38,585 bases of DNA, from the NCBI GenBank assembly GCA_947476485.1, contig CANJQU010000032.1, forward strand, positions 1 through 38,585, in the 5' to 3' direction. The DNA comes from Chitinophagaceae bacterium (lineage in GTDB: Bacteria > Bacteroidota > Bacteroidia > Chitinophagales > Chitinophagaceae). Made by a program: the position numbers and the translations under genes. Positions 19,101 through 26,945 of the stretch are shown here, piece by piece (position 1 is the first letter of the stretch; each line of letters starts with the position of its first letter). The notes beneath the pieces are model-generated. The model saw only the letters and a program-made list of their open reading frames with translations. It did no database searches and was not told where the DNA came from.

Positions 19101-19354
19101 AGCACCCTGGCTTCACCGCCGGTAGCGGGCATTATATATATATCGCCCAGCAGATCGAATACGATGTCCTTTCCGTCCGGCGAAAGGTCAAGGTTCATCC
19201 AGGTGCCTTCATTTACAGTGAACGCAACATCTTTATATGGCCCGCCGGGATTGTTTACATCCCACTTCTTTTTGTCGTCTTTTTTATCCTGTGCAAAGGA
19301 AAAACAAGGCACTGCACACAGCAATAAAGCTGCACATAATTTGCTGACACTCAT
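16097..19354 (-). CDS. TolB-like beta-propeller / amidohydrolase fusion, secreted
   Basis: 1085 residues from the ATG at 19354. An upstream in-frame ATG (19417) would place 21 residues before an obvious signal peptide (MSVSKLCAALLLCAVPCFSFAQ), so it is rejected. Residues ~45-620 hold WD40/TolB/PD40 repeats ('SPDGKDIVFD', 'SPDGSKILFTSD', 'SPDGEWVAFVD'). The C-terminal ~430 residues are an amidohydrolase with the metal site FIDAHAH (H719, H721) and later GAHGQI and ADLLIMDKNP. It probably hydrolyses an amide or cyclic substrate in the periplasm, perhaps a peptide; homologues are annotated only as amidohydrolase family proteins. It has its own promoter (19378-19409) and is followed by an orphan T9SS tail in another frame. 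The protein itself shows no sorting domain. Confidence 0.9.
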   Translation of the reverse strand: MSVSKLCAALLLCAVPCFSFAQDKKDDKKKWDVNNPGGPYKDVAFTVNEGTWMNLDLSPDGKDIVFDLLGDIYIMPATGGEARVLRQGLAMEVQPRFSPDGSKILFTSDAGGGDNIWVMDKDGSHAKQITKETFRLLNNAVWTPDGKYIIARKHFTSGRSLGAGELWLYHLNGGGGLQLTARKNDQQDLNEPSVSSDGRYVYYSEDMYPGGFFQYNKDPNAQIFVIKRFDREKGIIETVTGGPGGAARPQIAHSGKLLAFVKRVRTKTVLYLRNLETGEEWPIYDKLSKDQAEAWTIFGIYTGFAWTPDDKQILIWSGGKIMKVDVNGAGAASEIPFTCNVKQRITDAVRFKQDLNPAEFNVNVIRNAVTSPDGKWLVFSAVGHLYKKALPDGKPERMTDLKDFEFEPAFSPDGKELVFVTWNDSTTGAVWKMSLEEGKKKGAAKPYRITLKRGLYRTPAFDPAGPFIVYSVEGSNDIMGNTYTVKPGIYLMNKLGGDGTFVTDKGEYPRFSKDRERIYYRTGNSFGSCKLDGTDERAIFKSKYGSQFSVSPDGEWVAFVDLHAAYVAAFPHTGKEIDLSAETTDFPVKKVSLDAGINLHWSSDNKQLHYTLGDQYYTINLDDRFEFIANKPDSLFKLPEHGISVGLKMKMDKPDLSIAFTHARIITMNGDEVIEDGTIVVQGNVIKAVGSFAKTNIDNGIKVIDCSGKTIMPGFIDAHAHVAHFRSGITPQKHWPYYANLAYGVTTTHDPSANSELVFAQSELVKAGLMVGPRIFSTGTILYGADGDFKAVINSYEDAKSALRRTRAYGAFSVKSYNQPRREQNQMVIEAARELKMEVVPEGGSFFYHNMGMILDGHTTIEHNIPVAPVFNDVIQLWSRSQTANTPTLIVCYGALNGENYWYQHTNVWEKERLLRYTPRAVIDPRSRHRTMAPEEEYENGHILVSKSLKKLSDAGVKINMGAHGQIQGIGAHWEIWMMTQGGMTPLEALRTATMNPAISLGFDNWIGSLQPGKLADLLIMDKNPLDDIHNTESLHYTMVNGRLYDCETMNEVGSYDTKRSKFYWEMDKNAESFPWHAESVESED

Positions 19355-19377
19355 AAAACTATTGATTTGTAGAAGGC

Positions 19378-19409
19378 TAAAGATAAGTTGCCGTACGTAC
19401 ACCCCCAAA
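19378..19409 (-). promoter_or_regulatory. Promoter of the propeller-amidohydrolase gene
   Basis: On the minus strand, TTTG (19406-19409) is followed after 20 bp by TATCTTTA (19378-19385), one mismatch from TAnnTTTG. The -7 box ends 23 bp before the chosen ATG at 19354, which supports that start over the ATG at 19417. Confidence 0.65.
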
Positions 19410-19423
19410 CCTCGCAAGGGGTG
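19400..19423. terminator. CACCCC/GGGGTG hairpin after the NHL gene
   Basis: CACCCC (19400-19405) pairs with GGGGTG (19418-19423), 25 bp after the stop of the NHL gene at 19449. The loop contains the -33 TTTG of the next gene. It resembles the element at 15901-15923. Confidence 0.45.
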
Positions 19424-19448
19424 ATTTCTTATTGCGATAAAAACATGA

Positions 19449-20813
19449 TCAATGAGCTACTGAGAATGGTCCTTTCCAGACGCCATGGGCAGAGACGCCC
19501 TTGATGAAATAATACCCTGCGGGTTCTATATTAAATGTCGCCAGCTTATTGGTTGGTGTTATAGTTGAGAATTGTAGCCGCCCTCCCATATTGTAGACAG
19601 ACACCTTCACATTCTCTTCGTAGTGTGAAGCGAAAAACACATTGATGTTTCCGTCAAAGGTGGGGTTGGGATAAATGGTGAGCGAAATCGACCCCGGATT
19701 ACTCAGATACACGTACCTGATAGAGTTGACATCATAACTGCCATTAGTTTCCGAAACAAACAAATTACCACTATGGTCTACAGCCAGCCCAACAGGACGG
19801 TCAAAACGGGCAGCCGTTGCCGGACCGCCATCACCGCCATGTTCCTGCACACCGTTACCGGCCAATGTAGTGATGATACCCGAAGTGTCTACCTTACGTA
19901 TACGGAAATTGTCTTTGTCTGCTATAAATATGTTTCCGGTATCATCGCATTTCACATCGGTGGGGTGAAATAAAGTAGCATTTGTTGCCGGGCCGCCATC
20001 TCCGCTGTAGCCGCCAAAAATACCTGCGCCGCCGGCATAGGTGGTAATAACACCTGTTTTAGTATTTATCTTACGGATCCTGTTGTTATAGCAATCAGCA
20101 ACGTAGAGATCGCCATCAGGAGACACGGCAACACTGAATGGCTTATCGAGCAATGCTGCGCTGGCAGGGCCGCCATCGCCTGCCGAACCCGGCTCACCCC
20201 TTCCGCTTACACTGGTGATCATACCATCGGGCGTTACTTTACGAATACGCAAATTCAGCAGATCTGCGATATATAAATTACCCTGCTGGTCGAATGCAAG
20301 ACCTGCAGGAGAACTTAGCTGGGCCGCTGTGGCCGGCCCCCGGTCGCCCCAATAACCTTGGGAACCGTTGCCGGCATAAGTGGTTATTATACCCGCAGCA
20401 TCTACCTTACGTATACGGCTGTTCCGGCTATCTGATATATATATGTTATCTGCGCCGTCTACAGCTATATAGTACGGGTGATGCAATTTCGCCTTCCTGG
20501 CAAGACCGCCATCACCGCTGTAACCGGCTATGCTGGTACCCGCAAACGTAGATATGATACCCGACGGGTTGATCATTCTCACACAGTTGTTGAACATATC
20601 GGCTATATACAGGTTGCCTTTTGAGTCGACGGCCATACCCTGCGGACCATAAAATTGGGCGTGGGCCGCCACATCGCCATCTCCCAGGTAACCTTTGATC
20701 GTATCCACCCCTGCTATCGTTGCAATGACCTGGGAATGCACACGAAACGGTGCGCCCCAGATACTCAATGCGAACAAAGAGAAAAACAGATATTTAAAGA
20801 AGGTTACGTTCAT
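19449..20813 (-). CDS. NHL-repeat (six-bladed propeller) T9SS cargo protein
   Basis: 454 residues. There is an N-terminal signal peptide (MNVTFFKYLFFSLFALSIWG). Six NHL repeats of ~55-57 residues follow, each with the pattern 'I.T.AG...GY.GDGGPA', 'P.G.AVD..GN.YIAD' and 'NN.IRK.'. Residues from ~380 form a type A T9SS sorting domain (LTIYPNPTFDGN, GGRLQFS, AGYYFIKGVS). NHL propellers are ligand- or protein-binding scaffolds, and the sorting domain predicts transport across the outer membrane and surface attachment or release. It is the second of a tandem pair, 72 bp after a paralogue on the same strand. The ligand is unknown. Confidence 0.92.
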   Translation of the reverse strand: MNVTFFKYLFFSLFALSIWGAPFRVHSQVIATIAGVDTIKGYLGDGDVAAHAQFYGPQGMAVDSKGNLYIADMFNNCVRMINPSGIISTFAGTSIAGYSGDGGLARKAKLHHPYYIAVDGADNIYISDSRNSRIRKVDAAGIITTYAGNGSQGYWGDRGPATAAQLSSPAGLAFDQQGNLYIADLLNLRIRKVTPDGMITSVSGRGEPGSAGDGGPASAALLDKPFSVAVSPDGDLYVADCYNNRIRKINTKTGVITTYAGGAGIFGGYSGDGGPATNATLFHPTDVKCDDTGNIFIADKDNFRIRKVDTSGIITTLAGNGVQEHGGDGGPATAARFDRPVGLAVDHSGNLFVSETNGSYDVNSIRYVYLSNPGSISLTIYPNPTFDGNINVFFASHYEENVKVSVYNMGGRLQFSTITPTNKLATFNIEPAGYYFIKGVSAHGVWKGPFSVAH

Positions 20814-20885
20814 ATACTACTCTTTTTTGCATGCCACATACACTATCATTTATCTCACAACATGCGCTCCATGCGGATCTGATAA

Positions 20886-22241
20886 CTACCGCCCGCTCAC
20901 TTCTATTTTACCGGCAAGGTGGCCGTTTGCCGTTGTTGCGCTGACAAAATAAATACCCGCTGCAACATTCATATCTACCACAAATGGCCTGTTTGTTTCT
21001 GTAGTTACTTCTTTTATTTTCTCACCTACGACATTAGTGATCACTATATTCACCTTACCAGAATTCACAGATGCTACATTTACCGTAACAGAGCCATTAT
21101 TGGGGTTTGGATAAATAGCCAGGCTCTGAAGACCGGCATTTACGTTCATCACTGCCGTTACTGTGGAAGTAATATAGTTTACACGGTTGTTGCGCCAGTC
21201 CGACAAATAAATATTTCCGGCATCGTCTACAGCAAGTCCTTTACAGTCACCGATCAGTGCATTGATCGCCAAACCCGTATCCCCGTTGAAACCCCTTACA
21301 CCATGAGATCCTGCGATTGTTACCATTTGGCCGGAGTTGATATTCATTTTCCGGATCATGTAGTTCAACTCGTCGGAGATGTAAACATTCCCCCATTTGT
21401 CAACGGCCACGCTTGATGGTGCATATATCTGGCTGTGAGCAGCAGCCACACCGTCAGCAGTATAGCCTGCTACCCCATTGCCCATCACGGTTGATATTTT
21501 CCCGAAAGTATCTACCTTCCTGATCCGGTTATTATTCTGATCGGCTATATAAACATTTCCAATTTTGTCAACAGCTACTGAAGACGGTGTGTACAAGGTA
21601 GCCAGTGTAGATGACGGCCAGTCGTCACCGTTAAAACCCTGGGCTCCGGTACCTGCAATTGTCGTGATCATACCGTCAGTGCTGATCTTACGAACGGCAT
21701 TGTTGGAGCGGTCTGCTATGTAAACATTTCCCTGGTGGTCAACCGCAACTCCCGTAGGAGCATATAAAGTAGCTGCTGATGCCGGGCCATTATCGCCTGT
21801 ATAACCAAATGTATTAGCGCCTGCCAAAGTGGTAATGATGCCGTTTGTGTTGATCATCCGTACCCGGTGGTTACCCTTATCTGCAACATATACATTCCCA
21901 TATATATCTACAGCCACACCCATGGGATTGTTCAACTGGGCATCCACTGCGAGCCCGTTGTCTCCGCTGTAGCCTGCGGTACCTGTTCCCGCTATAGTGG
22001 AAATGGTACCCGCGCTATTTATCTTACGGATACGCTGGTTATAATAATCTGCAAAATACGAATTGCCCGCCCCATCAACGGCAACACCCACAGGACCATA
22101 TATCCGGGCGGCAGTCGCGTAGCTTGAGTCTCCGTTGAAACCGGCAACACCAGTTCCAGCTATCGTGGTGATAGTCTGGGCTTCAGTATTCACGACAAAA
22201 CCGAGCACAGCAAAAAGGCTGAGTGAGATTATCTTTTTCAT
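20886..22241 (-). CDS. NHL-repeat (six-bladed propeller) T9SS cargo protein
   Basis: 451 residues, with signal peptide MKKIISLSLFAVLGFVVNTEAQ and then six NHL repeats (ITTIAG, ISTIAG, ITTLAG, ITTIAG, ISTVMG, MVTIAG mark the repeat starts). The fourth repeat varies the usual GDGG to GDDWPSST. The T9SS domain starts near residue 372 (LAIYPNPNNGSVTVN) and ends GKIEVSGR. It is the first gene of the tandem NHL pair on this strand. The 201-bp upstream spacer shared with the divergent pseudouridine synthase contains an AGCGA-TTTTT-TCGCT hairpin; no perfect promoter for this direction was found. Confidence 0.92.
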   Translation of the reverse strand: MKKIISLSLFAVLGFVVNTEAQTITTIAGTGVAGFNGDSSYATAARIYGPVGVAVDGAGNSYFADYYNQRIRKINSAGTISTIAGTGTAGYSGDNGLAVDAQLNNPMGVAVDIYGNVYVADKGNHRVRMINTNGIITTLAGANTFGYTGDNGPASAATLYAPTGVAVDHQGNVYIADRSNNAVRKISTDGMITTIAGTGAQGFNGDDWPSSTLATLYTPSSVAVDKIGNVYIADQNNNRIRKVDTFGKISTVMGNGVAGYTADGVAAAHSQIYAPSSVAVDKWGNVYISDELNYMIRKMNINSGQMVTIAGSHGVRGFNGDTGLAINALIGDCKGLAVDDAGNIYLSDWRNNRVNYITSTVTAVMNVNAGLQSLAIYPNPNNGSVTVNVASVNSGKVNIVITNVVGEKIKEVTTETNRPFVVDMNVAAGIYFVSATTANGHLAGKIEVSGR

Positions 22242-22406
22242 ATGGATAATTTGGCACTAAGGTATTGTTTTTTTAGCGATTTTTTCGCTCTGCCGGCATT
22301 TTTCTTAGTCTGATTTCCGGCAACTGATAAACCTGGCCTTTGGTCTTAAAACACGTTAAAATATGAGAAATGACCACTTTGTCCTAAATCAGGGACTAAA
22401 ACATTG

Positions 22407-22414
22407 TACCTTTG
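22407..22414 (+). promoter_or_regulatory. -7 promoter box of the RluB-like gene (TACCTTTG)
   Basis: A perfect TAnnTTTG match 28 bp before the ATG at 22443. A TTTG occurs at 22378-22381, but with a 25-bp spacer. GTCC...GGAC (22381-22396) forms a loose inverted repeat between them, a possible but unproven operator. Confidence 0.55.
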
Positions 22415-22442
22415 GCCCGCTTACTAAGTGATTTAATATACA

Positions 22443-24281
22443 ATGCGAAAAAGTTCATCCCAGTCTGGTGGGGGCAAGCGGCCCGGTTCCGATAATTCCT
22501 TTTCTAATAGTGGCCCCCGCAAGGATTCAAAGCCATTTAAAAAAAAGAACTACGACGGTCGTGGCAAGTCGGAGGATAGTCCTTCGCGGCCTTCGAGGCC
22601 CTATTCAGGCAGAACCACTGATGGTGATGCAGGGAAATTCCGTTCTGACAAGCCCTTTGGGAAAGAACCAAAGCGTGGCGCAAGCAAAGAATTTGACAAG
22701 CCTCGCAAACCATATGGAGATAAGCCATTTTCTGATAGGCCGAAAAGGTCGTTCGATGGACCCGGCAGAGACGGAGATACACGTGAACCGCGCAAGCCTT
22801 ACGCCGATAAACTATTTTCGGACAGGCCAAAACGGTCTTTCGACAAGCCTTCCGGCGGGGATGGAGAACCACGCGAACCGCGCAAACCATATGGCGATAA
22901 GCCATTTTCAGACAGGCCTAAGCGATCTTTCGACAAAGCGTCCGACAGGGATGGAGCGCCACGCGAACCGCGCAAACCATATGGCGATAAGCCATTCTCA
23001 GACCGCCCTAAAAGAAATTTTGATAAACCTTCGGGAAGAGATGGAGAGCCACGCGAACCACGCAAGCCATACGGCGACAAGCCTTTCTCCGATCGTCCGA
23101 AAAGGTCGTTCGATAAATCATCAGAGGGGGACCAGGAGCCACGCGAACCGCGCAAGGAATTTGATAAGCCGCGCAAGCCATATGGCGACAAACCTTTTTC
23201 TGACAAGCCAAAAAGATCATTCGAAAAATCTTCGTTTAAGAAAGAAGGAGACAAAAAGAGTGGAAAATCTGCTGATAGCCGTCCGTTCAGAGACCGGCCA
23301 AAGACTCCGGCTGAACCTAAGTTCGAGAAGATACCGGATGTAATAACGTTTTCAAAAGATATAGATGAGGTTACACAAGGCAAGTATGACGTTGTGAGCC
23401 CTGAAATAAAATACGATAAACCTAAGGGCAGAAAAGCCCGGAAAGAAGAGCCTGAAGAAAGGAAACCGCATACGCCATCGGGAAAGAGAAAGCATTATCA
23501 TAATCACGACCATGATGATGATGACGAGGACGAAGACGATAAAGAAATAAACCAGACAAACGGCCCAAGGCTGGAAATGCCGCTGAACAAATTCATTGCT
23601 CACAGTGGTGAATGCAGCCGCCGCGATGCTGCCGAGCTGGTAAGGCAAGGCAAGGTAAAAGTGAATGAAGAACTGGTGCTGGACCCTGGTTATAGGGTAA
23701 AGCATGACGACAAAGTAACGCTGAGCGGTAAAAAGCTGACCCCGCAGAAAGGGATGGTATATATATTGCTAAACAAACCAAAGGGCTTTATCACCACCAA
23801 CGAAGACCCGCAGGGCCGCAAGACTGTTATGGAACTGGTGGGCAATTCCGGTGTGGACAGACTGTTCCCCGTTGGCCGTTTGGATCGTGATACATCGGGT
23901 CTGCTGCTGATCACAAACGATGGCGACCTGACGCAAAAACTTTGCCACCCATCTTACAACATAAAGAAGGTATACCAGGTAACACTGGACAAACCGCTCA
24001 CAAAGGCCGACTTTGAGAAGATAATAGAAGGCGTGGAGCTGGAAGACGGAAAAGCTGTAGTAGATGAACTGGCGTGGCTGGAAAAAAAGAACGAACTGGG
24101 ATTGGAGATACATAGCGGTCGCAACCGTATCGTTCGCCGCATTTTCGAATCACTGGGTTATGTGGTAGATAAGCTGGACCGTATGATGTATGCCGGCCTC
24201 ACCAAGAAAAACCTGCCCCGCGGCAAATGGCGCTACCTCAACGAGCGCGAGATCGTGTTATTGAAGCATTTTAAGAGCTAA
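22443..24281 (+). CDS. rRNA pseudouridine synthase, RluB/RsuA type, with repetitive N-terminal extension
   Basis: 612 residues. Residues ~377-430 are an S4 RNA-binding domain (MPLNKFIAHSGECSRRDAAEL). Residues ~437-610 are the RsuA/RluB/E/F catalytic domain, with VGRLDRDTSGLLL (catalytic D481), NDGDLTQKLCHP and SGRNRIVRRIFE. It converts a specific uridine in rRNA to pseudouridine; the exact site is not readable. The first ~375 residues are disordered and highly charged. They contain six copies of a ~30-residue unit (R/K)KPYGDKPFSDRPKRSFDK and end in a His/Asp/Glu run near 351-375. Such extensions occur in Bacteroidota homologues and may give extra RNA contacts, but the repeat is unusually regular. 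It is expressed from a strong -7 box just upstream. Confidence 0.92.
   Translation: MRKSSSQSGGGKRPGSDNSFSNSGPRKDSKPFKKKNYDGRGKSEDSPSRPSRPYSGRTTDGDAGKFRSDKPFGKEPKRGASKEFDKPRKPYGDKPFSDRPKRSFDGPGRDGDTREPRKPYADKLFSDRPKRSFDKPSGGDGEPREPRKPYGDKPFSDRPKRSFDKASDRDGAPREPRKPYGDKPFSDRPKRNFDKPSGRDGEPREPRKPYGDKPFSDRPKRSFDKSSEGDQEPREPRKEFDKPRKPYGDKPFSDKPKRSFEKSSFKKEGDKKSGKSADSRPFRDRPKTPAEPKFEKIPDVITFSKDIDEVTQGKYDVVSPEIKYDKPKGRKARKEEPEERKPHTPSGKRKHYHNHDHDDDDEDEDDKEINQTNGPRLEMPLNKFIAHSGECSRRDAAELVRQGKVKVNEELVLDPGYRVKHDDKVTLSGKKLTPQKGMVYILLNKPKGFITTNEDPQGRKTVMELVGNSGVDRLFPVGRLDRDTSGLLLITNDGDLTQKLCHPSYNIKKVYQVTLDKPLTKADFEKIIEGVELEDGKAVVDELAWLEKKNELGLEIHSGRNRIVRRIFESLGYVVDKLDRMMYAGLTKKNLPRGKWRYLNEREIVLLKHFKS
22704..23230 (+). 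repeat. Six-copy ~90-bp tandem repeat inside the pseudouridine synthase gene
   Basis: Copies begin at 22704, 22791, 22881, 22971, 23061 and 23172, spaced 87, 90, 90, 90 and 111 bp, all in frame. Third-position changes between copies show that the repeat is old and selected at protein level. The sixth copy is preceded by a 21-bp insert coding KEFDKPR, a motif also found just before copy one. Confidence 0.9.
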
Positions 24282-24284
24282 TTA

Positions 24285-24362
24285 TTTAACCGCAGAGACG
24301 CGAAGACGCAAAGTTTTTTTTCTAATCCAGAGCCTTAGCGTCTTTGTGCCTTGGCGGTAAAA
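24285..24362. repeat. Imperfect palindromic intergenic repeat (ACCGCAGAGACGC type)
   Basis: The left arm, TTTAACCGCAGAGACGCGAA followed by GACGCAAAG (24285-24313), is matched in inverse orientation by 24332-24362, which ends CTTGGCGGTAAAA; the arms share about two thirds of their bases. A T run lies between them. Elements of this 'CCGCAGAGACGC' type are widespread between genes in environmental bacteria. It fills the gap between the pseudouridine synthase and amidohydrolase genes and could form a terminator-like hairpin. Confidence 0.75.
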
Positions 24363-24370
24363 CCTGCAAT

Positions 24371-25525
24371 ATGGGGTTCATCACAGCGCAACGTATTCAC
24401 AACGGCCACAAATGGTTGCCTGAGGGCGCCACTTTAGAATTGGCAGACGATGGCGCCGTGATCGCGATCCATGATACCCCAAATAAAGACACCATTGAAT
24501 ATGATGGCATTCTTGCGCCCGGTTTTGTCAACGCCCATTGCCACCTCGAGCTGTCGCACATGAAGGGGTTAGTACCGGAGCATACCGGCCTTATACCATT
24601 CCTCAAAACGATTCCTAAGCACCGCAACGACTATACAGACGAACAAAAGAAATCAGCACGCCATAATGCCTACGACGAGCTGGTACAAAACGGCGTAGTA
24701 GCTGTCGGAGATATTGCCAATACCACAGATACACTGGATGTTCGTGCCCTAGGTAAGCTCAACTATTACACCTTTGTGGAAACTATCGGCTTTACTGAGG
24801 CCAACGCACAACGTGCATTTGGATTTGCCGTTAGCACCTACGAGACATTTGCCGCGCAGCAAGGAGAATGGCTGAAACAGGCCATCATTCCACACGCCCC
24901 CTACTCTGTTTCATCACCGCTCTTCCGACTGATAGATGCACATGCGGGTGATGTTGTTATCTCCATTCACAACCAGGAAAGCGAGGAAGAAAATAAATTC
25001 TACACAAAAAAAGAAGGGGGCGTTCGTGATCTGCTGCAGTCCCTGGGTGTGGATGATAGTTTCTTCACCCCCACCGGACTTTCGTCCCTGCAGTCCTACC
25101 TGGAATGGCTATCGCCCAGCCATCCCTTTATCTTCGTACACAACACCTATACCCGCCGCCAGGATGTGCAGTTTGCCCACAGCCGGCTAAAAGATGTGTA
25201 CTGGTGTCTCTGCCCCAAAGCCAATCTATACATTGAAAACACCCTGCCCGATATAGATATGTTTATGAGCGAGAACGCAAATATCTGTATCGGTACAGAT
25301 AGCCTGGCTTCTAATCATGAGCTGAGTATTTTGTCTGAGCTTACGTCTATAAAGGAGCGCTATCCGAATATCAGTTGGAAAACACTGCTCACCTGGGGCA
25401 CCCGTAACGGAGCTCTTGCACTTCAAATGCCGGATATTGGAACCATAGAACCCGGCAAAAAGCCCGGCATAGTGAAGATCACAGGGATAGACACCGCATC
25501 TCCCGAGGCGAAAAGGCTGGCCTGA
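24371..25525 (+). CDS. Amidohydrolase/deaminase of the ATZ/TRZ (MtaD/SsnA/MqnX) type
   Basis: 384 residues from the ATG at 24371; the GTG nine codons upstream lies in the repeat. It is a cytoplasmic metal-dependent hydrolase with GFVNAHCHLELSH (H56, H58), a histidine in IIPHAPYS, another in SIHNQESEEEN, and the metal/proton aspartate in GTDSLASN. This set is typical of deaminases acting on adenine- or guanine-like rings, including aminodeoxyfutalosine deaminase of the futalosine menaquinone route, 5'-methylthioadenosine deaminase and guanine deaminase. The 'GTDSLASNHELSILSEL' style slightly favours the MqnX group, but no other menaquinone gene is nearby, so the substrate stays open. Confidence 0.85.
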   Translation: MGFITAQRIHNGHKWLPEGATLELADDGAVIAIHDTPNKDTIEYDGILAPGFVNAHCHLELSHMKGLVPEHTGLIPFLKTIPKHRNDYTDEQKKSARHNAYDELVQNGVVAVGDIANTTDTLDVRALGKLNYYTFVETIGFTEANAQRAFGFAVSTYETFAAQQGEWLKQAIIPHAPYSVSSPLFRLIDAHAGDVVISIHNQESEEENKFYTKKEGGVRDLLQSLGVDDSFFTPTGLSSLQSYLEWLSPSHPFIFVHNTYTRRQDVQFAHSRLKDVYWCLCPKANLYIENTLPDIDMFMSENANICIGTDSLASNHELSILSELTSIKERYPNISWKTLLTWGTRNGALALQMPDIGTIEPGKKPGIVKITGIDTASPEAKRLA

Positions 25526-25642
25526 TTTACTTAAGCACCTACCACCTTCAAACGCTAATATCTAAATCGTTGGCTGCGTGTGAGAACGAAAATAATTATT
25601 TAGGCAGTATGAATTACCAATAGCATTTTCTACATTAGCTAT

Positions 25643-25650
25643 TATTTTTG
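25643..25650 (+). promoter_or_regulatory. -7 promoter box of the alpha/beta hydrolase gene (TATTTTTG)
   Basis: A perfect TAnnTTTG match 33 bp before the ATG at 25684. No TTTG is seen at 19-20 bp upstream, so the promoter may be weak or activator dependent. Confidence 0.45.
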
Positions 25651-25683
25651 GTCATCTTCACTTTTACCTCTTAAATTAAAGTA

Positions 25684-26748
25684 ATGAGCGTTTTCACCAT
25701 ATACAACTGCGGCACGGCATACAATGCCAGCAGCGGGGACGTTATTGCGCGTCTACACAAAAACACCTCGCCGGTAAATCAAACGATCATCAATGCAGGC
25801 CCTGGCAGTGGTAGCTTTACGCCTAATTTTTTAGGCGGCACGGGAAACCCGGGAGGGGCAAGCACTATTGGCGGTTTATTATTCGGGTCGGGTGTTGAGA
25901 CGAACGTAAAAAAAACCATTGAGAAATTATACCTGATGAGGCCGCAGCCCACAGTGGTGAACCTGTGCGGATGGAGCCGCGGCGGCATCACCTGCGCCAA
26001 GATCGCCAATGAACTGAACCGGTTGGGCCCGCCCTTGTCAAGAATGGCGATAAATATATTCGCTATAGACCCTGTACCTGGCTCTAACACCGGTGGCGGC
26101 AGCAACTGGAATAATATCTCTATTAGCCGGAATATAAGATACTACAGCGCTGTTTTGGCACAGCACGATCTGCGTTCATGGGCAATGGATAGTTTCCAGG
26201 CGGTATATCCTCAGCTCTCTGAGGGTACAAATGTAGAGGTAGATGTTATGCCGGGGAGCCATTCAAGTATCGTAGAATTTAAAGGGGCGGCAGGCAAAAA
26301 TGCAACTGCAGAGCTGGTTTATGATATGGCACAGCGTTTCCTGAGAAGCCATGGCACCCAGTTTTCCGGCCCAGGCTTACTTAGCAATAACGAAATATTA
26401 AAACGCTATGCGCTGATACAGGAAAATTTCGATTTCTATTCCAAGCTCAAAACCAAACACCTGAAAAAGTTAGCCCAGAACCCGAATACGTTCAAGCGGG
26501 AGATCATGGATGCCTCCAAGCAGGTAGTGGGCAGCTTAAGTATGGCGAAACCCGCCTTTTTTATTAATGAGCATCACCGCGAGACTTTCAGGTTCACTTA
26601 CCCTTACCTGGGCACAGAACTGGACCGTGACAAGCTACAGAACCCATTTGCAAACCCAGCGGCGGCGAACGAGTTTGACCGTCTGGGATCTGCATGCCCT
26701 GAGCAAGGCAAGACGGTACTGCTGTATTTTTTACAGGCGTTGAAATAA
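25684..26748 (+). CDS. Alpha/beta-hydrolase-fold protein, lipase-like nucleophile elbow
   Basis: 354 residues, no signal peptide. A nucleophile elbow GWSRGG (S98) follows the strand VVNLC, an acidic residue ends the next strand (FAIDPVPG, D129), and a histidine sits in PGSHSS (H193), giving the order and spacing of a Ser-Asp-His triad. The start 'FTIYNCGTAYN' and a Gly-rich loop (residues 39-70) precede the helix before the elbow. This layout resembles effector-like phospholipases and uncharacterised hydrolases with a G-x-S-R-G elbow more than housekeeping esterases. The C-terminal ~130 residues are helical and of unknown role. It has its own -7 box and a strong terminator, so it is a single-gene unit. 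Substrate unknown. Confidence 0.7.
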   Translation: MSVFTIYNCGTAYNASSGDVIARLHKNTSPVNQTIINAGPGSGSFTPNFLGGTGNPGGASTIGGLLFGSGVETNVKKTIEKLYLMRPQPTVVNLCGWSRGGITCAKIANELNRLGPPLSRMAINIFAIDPVPGSNTGGGSNWNNISISRNIRYYSAVLAQHDLRSWAMDSFQAVYPQLSEGTNVEVDVMPGSHSSIVEFKGAAGKNATAELVYDMAQRFLRSHGTQFSGPGLLSNNEILKRYALIQENFDFYSKLKTKHLKKLAQNPNTFKREIMDASKQVVGSLSMAKPAFFINEHHRETFRFTYPYLGTELDRDKLQNPFANPAAANEFDRLGSACPEQGKTVLLYFLQALK

Positions 26749-26772
26749 CCTTGTTTCTTTATTCCTCACTTC

Positions 26773-26802
26773 AATAGCCCCGACCTAAGGGTCGGGGCTA
26801 TT
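26773..26802. terminator. Strong terminator after the alpha/beta hydrolase
   Basis: A perfect 13-bp stem (26773-26785 with 26790-26802, AATAGCCCCGACC) with loop TAAG, 24 bp after the stop codon. Confidence 0.9.
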
Positions 26803-26945
26803 AGAAGTCTCTTTTCACGCCTTCACCACCCTCATCGTGTCTCTACCTTCAGCATGACTCGGCGTCAATCAGGGAATCAGTGCAATATGGCGTGAGGCAG
26901 AAAACTCACTATAATTTCCACCAAACCCCCAATAGATTTTTCGTC

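Noticed and set aside
16045-19424. Many open frames on the + strand opposite the propeller-amidohydrolase
   Set aside because: They are shadows of the long minus-strand gene and show no domain features.
22468-23383. Long overlapping frames on both strands of the pseudouridine synthase N-terminal region
   Set aside because: They arise because the 90-bp repeat is open in several frames; only the + frame joins the S4 and catalytic domains.
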